Notes under the pieces: model-generated
What the model was told of the DNA's origin: nothing
Seen by the model: the letters and a program-made list of their open reading frames with translations, nothing else
Databases searched by the model: none
Part shown: positions 37,080 through 46,342 of the stretch, one piece after another
How positions within the stretch are numbered: position 1 is the stretch's first letter
How the letters are laid out: every line of letters starts with the position of its first letter
Position numbers and translations under genes: made by a program
NCBI RefSeq assembly: GCF_001884065.1
Contig: NZ_MACH01000142.1
Location: 62,001 to 126,000 of the forward strand
Source of the DNA: Bacillus proteolyticus
GTDB taxonomy: Bacteria; Bacillota; Bacilli; Bacillales; Bacillaceae_G
Direction: 5' to 3'
Length of the DNA stretch: 64,000 nucleotides

Positions 37080-38471
37080 TCATCCCCTATCCTTTAATTG
37101 AAACACCTTATTCGGATTCAAAATATTTTGCGGATCAAGAGCTTTCTTTATTTTCTCCATTACTAAAAGCGCGGTCCCATGTTCTTCTTCTTGATACTTC
37201 CGCTTCCCTATTCCAACGCCATGCTCTCCTGTACACGTTCCGCCACGTTTAAGAGCATACAGTACAATATTTTCGTTTATTTCGTCCCCTTTTTTCACTT
37301 CATCTTTATCGTTCGGATCAATCATTAATAGCACGTGGAAATTCCCGTCTCCTACATGGCCAAGAATACCACCAACAAGACCAACTTTATCTAAAGTCTC
37401 TTTCGCATGCTGTATTGCACCAGCTAATTCTGAAATTGGTACACAAACATCCGTACTCATTAGTTTTTTACCAGGATAACTATGAACGTAAGAGTAAGCT
37501 AAATTATGTCTTGCATCCCATAATTTATTTCTCGCCGCAGTTTCAGTTTCAAAAGCAACTTCTTTACATTTATGATCAAAAACAATTTCCTTCGTAAACT
37601 CGATATCTTGCGTTAATCCCGCTTCATTTCCGTGAAATTCTAAAAACAGTGTTGGTTCTTCTCTATAATTTGTTTCATTATAATGATTTACTTGTTTCAT
37701 AGATAGTTCATCAACGAGCTCTATTCTCGCAATTGGAATACCAGCTTGCAATATGTTAATAACAGCTTCAACTGCATCACTTATAGCCGGAAACGATGCT
37801 CTCGCAGCCATAACATGTTCTGGTATGCCGTATACTTTTAATGTTAGCTCTGTAAAGCATCCAAGCGTACCCTCTGATCCTACGAAAATTCCATTTAAAT
37901 GATAACCTGATGATGACTTCGCCGCTAGATTTCCAGTATGTATCACTTGTCCATCAGCAAGTACCACCTCTAAATCACGAACTTGATCACGCATAACTCC
38001 ATATCTCACCGCTGTCGTTCCGCTTGCATTCGTAGCAGCCATTCCACCTAACGTTGCATCTGCACCTGGATCTACACTAAAAAACAGACCGTACTTTTTC
38101 AATTCTTTATTGAGCTGAGAGCGTGTCACTCCCGGTTGTACCTTCACTAGAAAATCTTTCTCTCTTATTTCAAGTATTTTGTTCATTAATGAAAAATCAA
38201 CTGTAATCCCCTTTTCATAAGGAATTATATGACCTTCTAAACTAGAACCTACTCCAAATGGAATGACAGGTTTTTTATGCTCACTCGCTACTTTCATTAT
38301 TGCTCTAACCTCTTCCGTCGTTTTTGGAAAAACAACTACATCAGGTAAACTACTAGTATGGTAAGATTCATCTTTACTATGTAACTCTCTTACTGTCTTA
38401 TTAACCACTACTTGATCTTCAGGAAGTACATCCTTTAATTCATTTACTAAACGCTCAATTGTTATTTCCAT
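37080..38471 (-). CDS. glcD: FAD-linked 2-hydroxy-acid oxidase (GlcD / D-lactate dehydrogenase type)
   Basis: A 463-residue flavoprotein of the vanillyl-alcohol-oxidase fold. The FAD domain shows PVIPFGVGSSLEGH and GGMAATNASGTTAVRYG. The C-terminal cap has GHVGDGNFHVLLM and TCTGEHGVGIGKRKY. It should oxidise glycolate or D-lactate and pass electrons to a quinone or cytochrome; no iron-sulfur partner (GlcF) gene is next to it. AAAGGAGAG lies before the start. First gene of the operon with the BASS transporter. Confidence 0.9.
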   Translation of the reverse strand: MEITIERLVNELKDVLPEDQVVVNKTVRELHSKDESYHTSSLPDVVVFPKTTEEVRAIMKVASEHKKPVIPFGVGSSLEGHIIPYEKGITVDFSLMNKILEIREKDFLVKVQPGVTRSQLNKELKKYGLFFSVDPGADATLGGMAATNASGTTAVRYGVMRDQVRDLEVVLADGQVIHTGNLAAKSSSGYHLNGIFVGSEGTLGCFTELTLKVYGIPEHVMAARASFPAISDAVEAVINILQAGIPIARIELVDELSMKQVNHYNETNYREEPTLFLEFHGNEAGLTQDIEFTKEIVFDHKCKEVAFETETAARNKLWDARHNLAYSYVHSYPGKKLMSTDVCVPISELAGAIQHAKETLDKVGLVGGILGHVGDGNFHVLLMIDPNDKDEVKKGDEINENIVLYALKRGGTCTGEHGVGIGKRKYQEEEHGTALLVMEKIKKALDPQNILNPNKVFQLKDRG

Positions 38472-38568
38472 TACGTACTCTCCTTTTATATTATTTACTC
38501 TACATTAATTATACCATTTTTATACAAAATAATCAGAATAGTAAGTTTACCTTGTTTACACATAAAAA

Positions 38569-38598
38569 AAGAACTTGCAGCACACGCTACAAGTTCTT
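38569..38598 (-). terminator. Terminator after the DUF2871 gene
   Basis: Arms AAGAACTTGCAGC and GCTACAAGTTCTT with one mismatch around a 4-nt loop. Leftward it is followed by TTTTT. Confidence 0.8.
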
Positions 38599-38603
38599 CT
38601 TAA

Positions 38604-39002
38604 CTACATTTTAGATGATTTCTTTATTAACAGCATAAACCAAATTAATGTGAATGCCATCAGAGAATGAGAGAACCCTACAATATAAGTTAACCCTTTA
38701 AAGTCCGCTCCATTTAGTTGAAGAAGACCTCTCGCTGCCAGCGAACCTAACATTAATGTTAACGCAATATTATGTAAAATAAACCAGTTATTAAATCCTT
38801 TCACTTCATGAAACGCGAATACTTTTGCTAATCCTAAAGCAATTAAAAAGAAGAAAAAGCCAAGCACTAGCGTGTGTGTATGCAAAAGATTTAATAGTGT
38901 AGATCCTAGAATCCCTTTAAATTTTCCATACTCTCTAGCGAATATTCCTGATAGTAAACCAATAATTAAATACGTAAACGATGCATTATATAATTTCTTC
39001 AT
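38604..39002 (-). CDS. DUF2871 membrane protein
   Basis: A 132-residue protein with four membrane segments, beginning MKKLYNASFTYLIIGLLSGI. Conserved histidines in NLLHTHTLVLGF and GFSHSLMAF lie in helices, as in haem- or metal-linked membrane families; the DUF2871 assignment is by pattern. The start at 39002 is preferred because AAGGAGG lies five to eight bases upstream. Single-gene unit. Confidence 0.82.
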   Translation of the reverse strand: MKKLYNASFTYLIIGLLSGIFAREYGKFKGILGSTLLNLLHTHTLVLGFFFFLIALGLAKVFAFHEVKGFNNWFILHNIALTLMLGSLAARGLLQLNGADFKGLTYIVGFSHSLMAFTLIWFMLLIKKSSKM

Positions 39003-39257
39003 TATGTACCTCCTTAAGTAGAATGTGTAGTGCGTCATATTTAGTAATAATGATAGTTATATAGTAAAAACCCCTAGTTTCCTAGGAGTCATTGTATAAG
39101 CATCTCACTCTTTACAGTCAATCCTAATTATAAAATATCCTTTTATACAAAACAACCGAACTTTATGTGAACAAGCAGGGCTCTATTAAAATATGTTGCG
39201 CTTTTGTGTTACACAATCCATACTAATTATTATAACTTTTAAAGGGGGTGCAATAGA

Positions 39258-39761
39258 TTGATAGTTCTTGAAACTGAACGACTCACTCTTCGTTGGTTCA
39301 ATATACAAGATGCTCCGTTCATTCTCGAGTTAGTAAACGATCCTGCATGGATTCAGTTTATCGGTGATAAAAGGGTTAAAAACTTAGAAGATGCAAAAAA
39401 TTACATCTTAAACGGACCTATCGATATGTATAATAAAATGGGCTTTGGTCTTTACTTAGTTGAACGAAAAGGAGATCTCACTCCACTTGGTATGTGCGGC
39501 CTTATTAAAAGGGATTCATTAGAAGATGTTGATATCGGCTTTGCCTTTTTAGAAAAATTCCGTTCAAAAGGATACGGCTATGAATCAGCTGCTGCGGTAA
39601 TCGAATACGGTGTACATAAGCTAGGTATGAAACGAATTGTAGCAATTACTTCTATAGATAATGCTGCTTCAGGCAATCTGTTAGAAAAAGTAGGATTGCG
39701 ATTCGAAAAAATAATTTCAGACTCAGGAGAAGATTTAAAATTATTTGGGTATAACGCGTAA
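39258..39761 (+). CDS. GNAT acetyltransferase (RimJ/RimL type)
   Basis: A 167-residue acetyltransferase. It begins IVLETERLTLRWF, typical of the RimJ/L group, and the acetyl-CoA loop is FRSKGYGYESAAAVIEY with a final NAASGNLLEKVGLRFEK. It could acetylate a ribosomal protein N-terminus or a small amine. The start is TTG, supported by AAAGGGGGTG eight bases upstream; no ATG fits. Upstream 39003-39257 has no gene. Closed by a strong terminator. Confidence 0.88.
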   Translation: MIVLETERLTLRWFNIQDAPFILELVNDPAWIQFIGDKRVKNLEDAKNYILNGPIDMYNKMGFGLYLVERKGDLTPLGMCGLIKRDSLEDVDIGFAFLEKFRSKGYGYESAAAVIEYGVHKLGMKRIVAITSIDNAASGNLLEKVGLRFEKIISDSGEDLKLFGYNA

Positions 39762-39762
39762 T

Positions 39763-39792
39763 AAAAAGGTCGCCATTCATGGCGACCTTTTT
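39763..39792. terminator. Bidirectional terminator between GNAT and collagenase
   Basis: Perfect 12-bp arms AAAAAGGTCGCC and GGCGACCTTTTT with a 6-nt loop between convergent genes. Confidence 0.9.
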
Positions 39793-39793
39793 G

Positions 39794-42748
39794 CTATTTC
39801 ACTTCTACCGTATAATTCCCTGATCCCCCACCATATTGATATACATGTAAATAATACTTACCTGGATGCGCATTGTAGCTACCCTCTAATTTACTTCCTT
39901 GCGTCTTAGCATACGTAACATAATTATTTAAATCAGCTTCTGAATAAAGAACCCAGTTTACTCCAATATTATTTTCCTTCGTTACGTTAATTTGAAGGTT
40001 TTTTGCAGTTTCCACATTTATTTCAAAGTAATCACTCGTATCACCGTTCCCTAAACTAGCACGTAAAACTTGATTTAATTGCAGTTTATTTGCTGTCTGG
40101 AATGAATTGTTTGATTCTTTTTCTACACTGTTATCTTCTTTCTTTTGAACCGTTACATTCGTTGTAACAGTATTAGTTAATCCTTTATCATCTGTTACTG
40201 TTAATTTCGCTGTATACGTTCCTTCTTTTGTATAAACGTGCGTTGGGTTTTGTTCATTACTTACAGTACCATCGCCAAACTCCCATTTATAAGAAACAAT
40301 TTTCCCATCTTCATCTTTTGATCCATCGCTTTTAAACGAGATTGCTTCATTCACATTTCCGCTATACGGACCATTTATTACCGCAACTGGTGCTTTATTC
40401 ACTGCACCTTCTTCTGTATTAATGCCGTGGAACACAACATCATATTCAAACTGGCCTGATGCATTCACACGGTAATTCACAAAGTACGCAGTTACTGTTT
40501 TATAACCTGTCCATTCTTTCGCACTTAAACGTTTTAACGTATCATTAACGTTTTGCGTAATTGTTTTCCAGTCTTCATTTTCTCCTTTTGCAGCTGTTCC
40601 TGTATATGTTCCTTGTAGTGTAAATGTATTAAAGAACTGAGACTTATTTTTCTTTACCGATACATTACTTAATTTTGCTTCTGCTGTAATTTCTGCTGCA
40701 ATATCCGAAACTGGTTTCGGTGCGTGAGTTGCTAAATAATCGTCTGATACTAACGGAACGTTATATTTATCACGATTATCAACTAACATTTGCATATAGT
40801 CTTGATATTCTTTATTTAAATTCGCATCTTTACTTAAAGCAGAGCGATAAGCATCATATGCTGTTACATCATTTTTTCTAATAAGATCATGAATTTTATC
40901 AAACATATCATATCTCTTGTTGTACATATAAGATTGTAAAGCAAAGGAATAGTTATAAAAATCCCAAGTTCCATACTGTGCATTTAACGTCCGTTCTGCT
41001 GGATAACGTTCTGCTGGATTTGAAGATAGTCCTCCTATAATGCTCTTTCTTGGAACGACGTTGTCCGTTCTCGTTGCACCTGCAAAAAACTCAGCATTCC
41101 CTTCTTCAAACCAAGATAACCTCTCATTCTCATACAGCTTACCTTGTCCCCAAAGTCCTGGCACTTCATATCTACCTTGTAAGTAATGCGTGAACTCATG
41201 GCGGAACAATTCCTCTAAGCTATAAATACTTTCTTGTGGCGTACGTTCATAAGTAAAGAACGTACCTGTTCCTTCTATATAAAGACCACCGTTATTTGTT
41301 TCATATCCGTACAATTGACGGTTAAATTGATATTCATCTGGGCTATTATAAATAACCATCGTTAATACATCATCAGGATTTCCTTTTTCTAAGGGCTGGT
41401 CACTTTCAACGGTACGATGGAATTGTGCCTTCACTTCTTTTGCTGCCCAATATAGGCGTTTTACTTTTTCCTCAGTCACTTTATCTCCAGCTTTTAAAAC
41501 AATTGCACCATCATCAAACGTATACGTTTTCGGTAAATATTTTTTCTTACCATCTTCTCGTATTTGATCTAAATTAACCGTATTTCCATTTGCATCTTTT
41601 CCGCCATAATTCGTCGTAATTTGCTCAGCTGCTACGAAATATTGCTCACCTAAATAAGGATAGATTTTCATCGCATCTGTTACAACTTGTAATCCTTTTG
41701 TCCCTGTACTATGGAATGTGCCGAGTCTACCTGTATAATAAATACCATTATTAATAAGCCATCCGTTTTTCTCTGTAATCGTTCCCATTAACGCGAATCT
41801 ACTTAACTCATTAATATAACTATCTATTCTCTGATACCATACTGTATCTTTCGGTGCTTTTCTCGTATCGTACAAATACGATTGAATATCGTAATCAACA
41901 CCTTGCATAATATCGTAAATCGCATTTCCAGCTGAAAGATTATCTACCAATGTAGAAAAATTATCATTATACTGCTTAAAAATCTTTGCAGCCGATGTTA
42001 CCGTTTCCACATCACTCGAAGCATTTCCTATTAATTTTCCGTATGATGATACAACTCTATTTTGTTCCAATGTACCGAGCTTGAAATTTGGATTGTTCGC
42101 AATCGTTTTTAACGCCGGCAAGCACTTGTCATGATAGCTCCGCTCATTAAGTTTACTTAATTCTGCATTATAAAAACCTAAATAAAATCCAGAGCGCAAT
42201 ACCTCTACTAGTGTCTCAATTCCTTTTGAATCATCCTTCATATAAGCTTGTCCTTGCTGCTTCAATTTATCAATAATCGCCTGCATCCTACTATCATTTT
42301 GATAGAATGCAAGGCTGTCCTTATTAAACTGAAATAGCCCCGTAATTTGCTCCCAATCGATTGTTACAAGTAAATCTACTAATTGTTGATTGCTTAATTG
42401 ATTTAATTCAGCAATTGTATAAGTTTTCGCTACAGCTAATTGCTTACTTTCCTTTTTTACTTCAGGCGGTCTTTGCGATAAATCAGCAAATTGTAGCCTT
42501 TTCTCAAAAGACTTGCTTTCTAATACTTTCGATGAATGAGCTAATTCTTCCACTGGCAGTTGTACACCAACCGGCTCCATTTTTAGCACATTTCGATATG
42601 AAACTTGCTCTCCCTTAGTATCTTCCGCCAATATGCTTCCTTGAAAACTCCCTAACATTAAACTAGCAAAACTTACCCCTACTAAAACTTTTTTTGAATA
42701 GCCTTTTATGCTCTCCCCTACCTTACATATTTTAGTGTCCCACACCAT
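39794..42748 (-). CDS. colA: Secreted collagenase (peptidase M9B) with PKD and PPC domains
   Basis: A roughly 970-984 residue secreted metalloprotease that degrades native collagen. A signal peptide (GYSKKVLVGVSFASLMLG, then SILA-ED) is followed by the M9 activator domain. The zinc motif HEFTH is at about 517-521 with the third ligand in WFEEGNAEFFAG. Near the C-terminus are a PKD domain (SYKWEFGDGT) and a PPC collagen-binding domain. The start is unclear: the ATG at 42748 has no ribosome site, while GGTAGGGGAG stands just before an in-frame ATA at 42709. No PlcR box was found upstream. Confidence 0.93.
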   Translation of the reverse strand: MVWDTKICKVGESIKGYSKKVLVGVSFASLMLGSFQGSILAEDTKGEQVSYRNVLKMEPVGVQLPVEELAHSSKVLESKSFEKRLQFADLSQRPPEVKKESKQLAVAKTYTIAELNQLSNQQLVDLLVTIDWEQITGLFQFNKDSLAFYQNDSRMQAIIDKLKQQGQAYMKDDSKGIETLVEVLRSGFYLGFYNAELSKLNERSYHDKCLPALKTIANNPNFKLGTLEQNRVVSSYGKLIGNASSDVETVTSAAKIFKQYNDNFSTLVDNLSAGNAIYDIMQGVDYDIQSYLYDTRKAPKDTVWYQRIDSYINELSRFALMGTITEKNGWLINNGIYYTGRLGTFHSTGTKGLQVVTDAMKIYPYLGEQYFVAAEQITTNYGGKDANGNTVNLDQIREDGKKKYLPKTYTFDDGAIVLKAGDKVTEEKVKRLYWAAKEVKAQFHRTVESDQPLEKGNPDDVLTMVIYNSPDEYQFNRQLYGYETNNGGLYIEGTGTFFTYERTPQESIYSLEELFRHEFTHYLQGRYEVPGLWGQGKLYENERLSWFEEGNAEFFAGATRTDNVVPRKSIIGGLSSNPAERYPAERTLNAQYGTWDFYNYSFALQSYMYNKRYDMFDKIHDLIRKNDVTAYDAYRSALSKDANLNKEYQDYMQMLVDNRDKYNVPLVSDDYLATHAPKPVSDIAAEITAEAKLSNVSVKKNKSQFFNTFTLQGTYTGTAAKGENEDWKTITQNVNDTLKRLSAKEWTGYKTVTAYFVNYRVNASGQFEYDVVFHGINTEEGAVNKAPVAVINGPYSGNVNEAISFKSDGSKDEDGKIVSYKWEFGDGTVSNEQNPTHVYTKEGTYTAKLTVTDDKGLTNTVTTNVTVQKKEDNSVEKESNNSFQTANKLQLNQVLRASLGNGDTSDYFEINVETAKNLQINVTKENNIGVNWVLYSEADLNNYVTYAKTQGSKLEGSYNAHPGKYYLHVYQYGGGSGNYTVEVK

Positions 42749-42863
42749 TATTTTACTATTCTGGCTATTTATTCTGTATTGAGAAAAAAGAAGGGAACGT
42801 TCACACATGTATCCATTCAAAGTGAAATTAACACTTGACTTCACATGTGATTTATGTAAAAAA

Positions 42864-42901
42864 AGGATAGATAATAGCGAAATTCCTGCTACATCTATCC
42901 T
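42864..42901 (-). terminator. Terminator after mgtC-like gene
   Basis: Arms AGGATAGAT and ATCTATCCT, plus an inner AGC/GCT pairing. Leftward it runs into seven T. Confidence 0.75.
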
Positions 42902-42912
42902 ATATTTCAACA

Positions 42913-43590
42913 CTATGATTTTAACTTTATAAACGTGATTTCCGGTAATGTTTGCATATACTGAATGAATGCATTCTTTTCTTCAGGTGATATACTTTTC
43001 AGCTGCATTCCTACCTTATAAACCACACCTGTATCTTGCTGTAAAGCTTCAACTTCATATGAAATTATTGGAATACCTTGTACTTGTAGCGTCTCTAATA
43101 TTTGTTGCACCGCTTCATGTTTATTCATACAAATTTGGACTGTAATATTTTGCGAAAATAAAAATCGCAACTTAAAAATACGACTTACAATCTCTAAACC
43201 AATTAAAACAAGAATCGTAGCTCCAATCCCTACTACATACATACCCGCTCCAATTGCTAGCCCAATTCCTGCTGTAGCCCATAAACCAGCCGCTGTCGTT
43301 AACCCTTTCACTGCCTGCTTTTGAATAATAATTGTACCTGCACCTAAAAACCCCACTCCACTAACAACTTGCGCTGCAATACGACTTGGATCAAGAGACA
43401 TATGATCTTCAAATATAATATCTGAAAAGGCATATTTTGAAACAACCATTATTAAAGCACTCCCTACCGCTACGAGGAAATGAGTCTTTAATCCCGCTTC
43501 TTTTGATCGAATTTCCCTTTCAATACCAATCATCGCTCCTAATAAACCAGCAACACCGATTCGCATAATAAAATCAATATGTAAGCTCAC
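42913..43590 (-). CDS. MgtC/SapB family membrane protein
   Basis: A 225-residue protein. The N-terminal half has about five membrane segments with the family motif GAMIGIEREIRSKEAGLKTH and AAGLWATAGIGLAIGAGMY. The C-terminal part (from about 150) is a soluble ACT-like domain. MgtC proteins help survival at low magnesium and inside phagocytes and affect membrane potential. The start is a GTG: 43590 leaves about eight bases to AGGGGG, while the GTG at 43596 would be only two bases away. Upstream 43597-43835 has no gene. Confidence 0.88.
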   Translation of the reverse strand: MSLHIDFIMRIGVAGLLGAMIGIEREIRSKEAGLKTHFLVAVGSALIMVVSKYAFSDIIFEDHMSLDPSRIAAQVVSGVGFLGAGTIIIQKQAVKGLTTAAGLWATAGIGLAIGAGMYVVGIGATILVLIGLEIVSRIFKLRFLFSQNITVQICMNKHEAVQQILETLQVQGIPIISYEVEALQQDTGVVYKVGMQLKSISPEEKNAFIQYMQTLPEITFIKLKS

Positions 43591-43835
43591 GAACACTTCC
43601 CCCTTTCATTCATTATAGATAGATGCAACAAAAATTATCACACACATCCATTTATCGATATAAAATCATTCCATTAAAATTCACTTAATATCCCGATATA
43701 TTTATGTTAATATTTTAAATATTAACATAAATAAAAACATCCTACTTTTCATACGAAAACCTTTAAATTTCAAAGCACAACTCATTTTCATTTGAAAACA
43801 GAATGTGGATTGCATGAAATGAAGTTGAGAAAATA

Positions 43836-43850
43836 AGAAAACGCTTTCAT
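43836..43850. promoter_or_regulatory. cre-like site before the tandem GNAT operon
   Basis: AGAAAACGCTTTCAT is, on the minus strand, a full match to WTGNAANCGNWNNCW. It lies 55 bases before the GNAT start, so CcpA may control the operon. Confidence 0.55.
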
Positions 43851-43904
43851 TTTATGCCGCAATTTTTGTGAAATAATACATAAAATAAAAGGAGCTTACT
43901 AACA

Positions 43905-44423
43905 ATGAACGTCTCTTTACTTACACCTACTACCGATTTACAAGAAGAATACTTAGATTTCTATAACGAATGGAAAGATAGCGGTGAAACGATGATTCCG
44001 TGGGTTATCTCAAAAGATCCTGCCAACTTCCCAGCTATGATTCAAGAACTACTCGATGCCCATAATGGAATAAATATCCCTGAAACTTGGGTACCGGATT
44101 CTACATATTGGCTCGTTACAGCTGAAAATAGAATTGTAGGAGCTGTTAATATACGTCATAGTTTAACTGATCATTTGTTTAATGCTGGAGGCCATATCGG
44201 TTATGGCATTCGTCCTTCTGAAAGAAGAAAAGGCTATGCTACGAAGTTACTAGCATTATCATTAGAAAAAACGAAGGAATTAAACATCACGAAAGCACTT
44301 GTCGTTTGCGACGAAGTGAATACGGCTTCAGAAAAAACGATTTTACATAACGGCGGTCTTCGTGATGAAGATTTCACTGAAGAAGATGGTAATGTTGTAA
44401 GAAGGTTTTGGATTGAACTATGA
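43905..44423 (+). CDS. GNAT family N-acetyltransferase
   Basis: A 172-residue acetyltransferase with GHIGYGIRPSERRKGYATKL as beta-4 and acetyl-CoA loop, and the ending CDEVNTASEKTILHNGGL. This is the YqaJ/ElaA-like small-molecule subgroup often listed as predicted acetyltransferase. AAAGGAG lies ten bases before the ATG. It overlaps the next gene by four bases (ATGA), so both are translated together. Confidence 0.88.
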   Translation: MNVSLLTPTTDLQEEYLDFYNEWKDSGETMIPWVISKDPANFPAMIQELLDAHNGINIPETWVPDSTYWLVTAENRIVGAVNIRHSLTDHLFNAGGHIGYGIRPSERRKGYATKLLALSLEKTKELNITKALVVCDEVNTASEKTILHNGGLRDEDFTEEDGNVVRRFWIEL

Positions 44424-45337
44424 ATAAATCATCCAACGAAAACACTCTTTTTATAAAGAAATATAAAGCAAGCAATGAATTAGAAGTAAAACAACTTATT
44501 GCTTTATACAATGAAGAATCTAATCTACTTCACTTATTACGAAATAATAAAGTAAAATGTGCGTATGTTGCCTACTATAACAAAGATGTAGTAGGCATTT
44601 TTATCGCCTGGAGCAGTAACTTCCATCCATACTGCACATACTTTCGAATATACACGAACCCTCTCTGCTCAAAACTACAAATTAAAAAACATTTATTAAC
44701 TGAGGTTCAAAAACGAGAAAAATTCACTCTACCATTGCAGACTTCCATATGGGAAACTTTAGCTCAGCTAAAAGCCTTTTATGAAGAAAATAATTTTATT
44801 GAAATCCGAAGAACATATATGCCGATATTAGACTTACAAAAAATAGTTCTTACCAATACAGTTCTTACTTCAAATTATCGTTTACAAACTATATCAAATA
44901 TTTTATCCGATAATAGTTTACTTAAAAAACTAGCTCACTTAGTAAAAGCAAATTACGAGCATACTCACTTAGTAAATCCTGTTGCCTCATTCCCTCTCGA
45001 AACTTGGCAAGAAATGATTTTGGCTGATGATGTACTACTAGATGGGAGCTTTCTCATTATAGATGAAGAGAATCAAATTATTGCGTACTCTTTCCTCCAT
45101 ACATCAGAAAAGGATAATACGTTAGAATTAGGATGGTGTGGGACTCACACTACAGAAGATTTACCATTACTGAAACTGCTCGTTTTCGAACAAACTACAT
45201 ATGCAAATAAACACAGCTATTCTTTCATACAAGGTGAATTCGATTCAACGAGTATATATGCAATGGAAATATTAAAATCCTTTCCTTTTAATCCTTGCCC
45301 TACTTGGATTACGTATCAAAAAGAAACCAGAAAGTGA
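44420..45337 (+). CDS. Tandem-GNAT-like protein of unknown substrate
   Basis: A 305-residue protein. Residues 1-145 and 165-305 each look like a GNAT half (VAYYNKDVVGIFIAW and IIDEENQIIAYSFLHT as the central strands), but neither has a clear R/QxxGxG/A acetyl-CoA loop. One or both halves may be catalytically inactive. Strict four-base coupling to the preceding GNAT suggests they act on related substrates or form a complex; this is inference. Confidence 0.65.
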   Translation: MNKSSNENTLFIKKYKASNELEVKQLIALYNEESNLLHLLRNNKVKCAYVAYYNKDVVGIFIAWSSNFHPYCTYFRIYTNPLCSKLQIKKHLLTEVQKREKFTLPLQTSIWETLAQLKAFYEENNFIEIRRTYMPILDLQKIVLTNTVLTSNYRLQTISNILSDNSLLKKLAHLVKANYEHTHLVNPVASFPLETWQEMILADDVLLDGSFLIIDEENQIIAYSFLHTSEKDNTLELGWCGTHTTEDLPLLKLLVFEQTTYANKHSYSFIQGEFDSTSIYAMEILKSFPFNPCPTWITYQKETRK

Positions 45338-45360
45338 TTACACACTTTCTGGTTTCTTTT
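45319..45360. terminator. Bidirectional terminator overlapping a stop codon
   Basis: Arms built on AAAAGAAACCAGAAAGTG and CACTTTCTGGTTTCTTTT with a 6-nt loop. It covers the TGA of the tandem-GNAT gene and ends at the last codon of the convergent dioxygenase gene. Confidence 0.85.
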
Positions 45361-46267
45361 ATACTGCTTCTATTTCAAACTGTACTGTAACACCACTTGG
45401 ATCCACTACCGTAAATCCATTTGAAGTTTCATTTAGTTCATGTTGTTTTTCTATTAATCTTTCTTTCACTTCATCTAACGCTTCTTTATGAGGCAGTACA
45501 ATCGTATACACTTTTAGTCCCGTTGCATATGCTGGTGGATGTGGATTATTTACCCCGTTCCACGTATTTGCACCAATATGATGATGATAGCCTCCTGCCG
45601 AAATAAATAAGCAATCATCTTCACGCTGTTGTACTTCAAAACCTACTGTATCTACATAAAACTCATGTGCCTTCTCAACATCAGCTATTCGTAAATGTAC
45701 GTGCCCAACCACCGTTTCGGCTGGTAGGCCATCAAACTCATAATCAACGAGCACTGCTAGTTCTTTTAAATCAAGTGGCGTACTTCCTCCTGGCCCTTCT
45801 CCCCACTGATCTCGCGGTCGGTCTGCATATATTTCGATACCATTACCCTCTAAGTCTTGTAAATAAAACGCCTCACTATACGTATGATCACTTGCGCTAT
45901 TAAACCTTGAAATTGGTAAAATTTCATTTGAATATGTATAACGCCCTTCTTGCTCAGCTGGACTATCAATTACGTTCTTATTACGAAGCACACCAAATAA
46001 TGCCGAAGCAAAAGCCTCACGAGTCGGAACCAAAAAGGCAACATGATATATACCAGTCGTACGTGGTTCTTGCAGTACCCCATCCTCCAACTTTTCAAGA
46101 ACAAGCAGCGTATTCTTACCACCCTTTCCAGATAAATATGCTTTATTCCCCTCTTGTTTAATTACTTCTAATCCTACTACATTCTCATAAAAAGCAATTT
46201 GACGCCCTAAATCTTTAACTTTAAATTCCACATGACCAATATATGTTTTCGAATGAATTTGTACCAT
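45359..46267 (-). CDS. catE: VOC-family ring-cleaving dioxygenase (CatE-like)
   Basis: A 302-residue protein with two vicinal-oxygen-chelate modules. Module 1 begins YIGHVEFKVKDLGRQIAFY, module 2 VVGHVHLRIADVEKAHEFY. Metal ligands of the second module are visible: His in VGHVHL, His in YHHHIGANTW and Glu in VQFEIEAV near the C-terminus. In B. subtilis CatE cleaves catechol outside the ring, detoxifying catechols and quinones. Single-gene unit, with GGAGAGGAAG before the start. Confidence 0.88.
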   Translation of the reverse strand: MVQIHSKTYIGHVEFKVKDLGRQIAFYENVVGLEVIKQEGNKAYLSGKGGKNTLLVLEKLEDGVLQEPRTTGIYHVAFLVPTREAFASALFGVLRNKNVIDSPAEQEGRYTYSNEILPISRFNSASDHTYSEAFYLQDLEGNGIEIYADRPRDQWGEGPGGSTPLDLKELAVLVDYEFDGLPAETVVGHVHLRIADVEKAHEFYVDTVGFEVQQREDDCLFISAGGYHHHIGANTWNGVNNPHPPAYATGLKVYTIVLPHKEALDEVKERLIEKQHELNETSNGFTVVDPSGVTVQFEIEAV

Positions 46268-46342
46268 GAATAGCTTCCTCTCCAGTTCCCTTTAGTTTTT
46301 TATGTAAGTTGATAGGCAATAGGCCCATTCAACGAATACACC

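Noticed and set aside
42749-42912. PlcR box upstream of the collagenase
   Set aside because: PlcR often controls B. cereus exoenzymes, but no TATGNANNNNTNCATA match is present.
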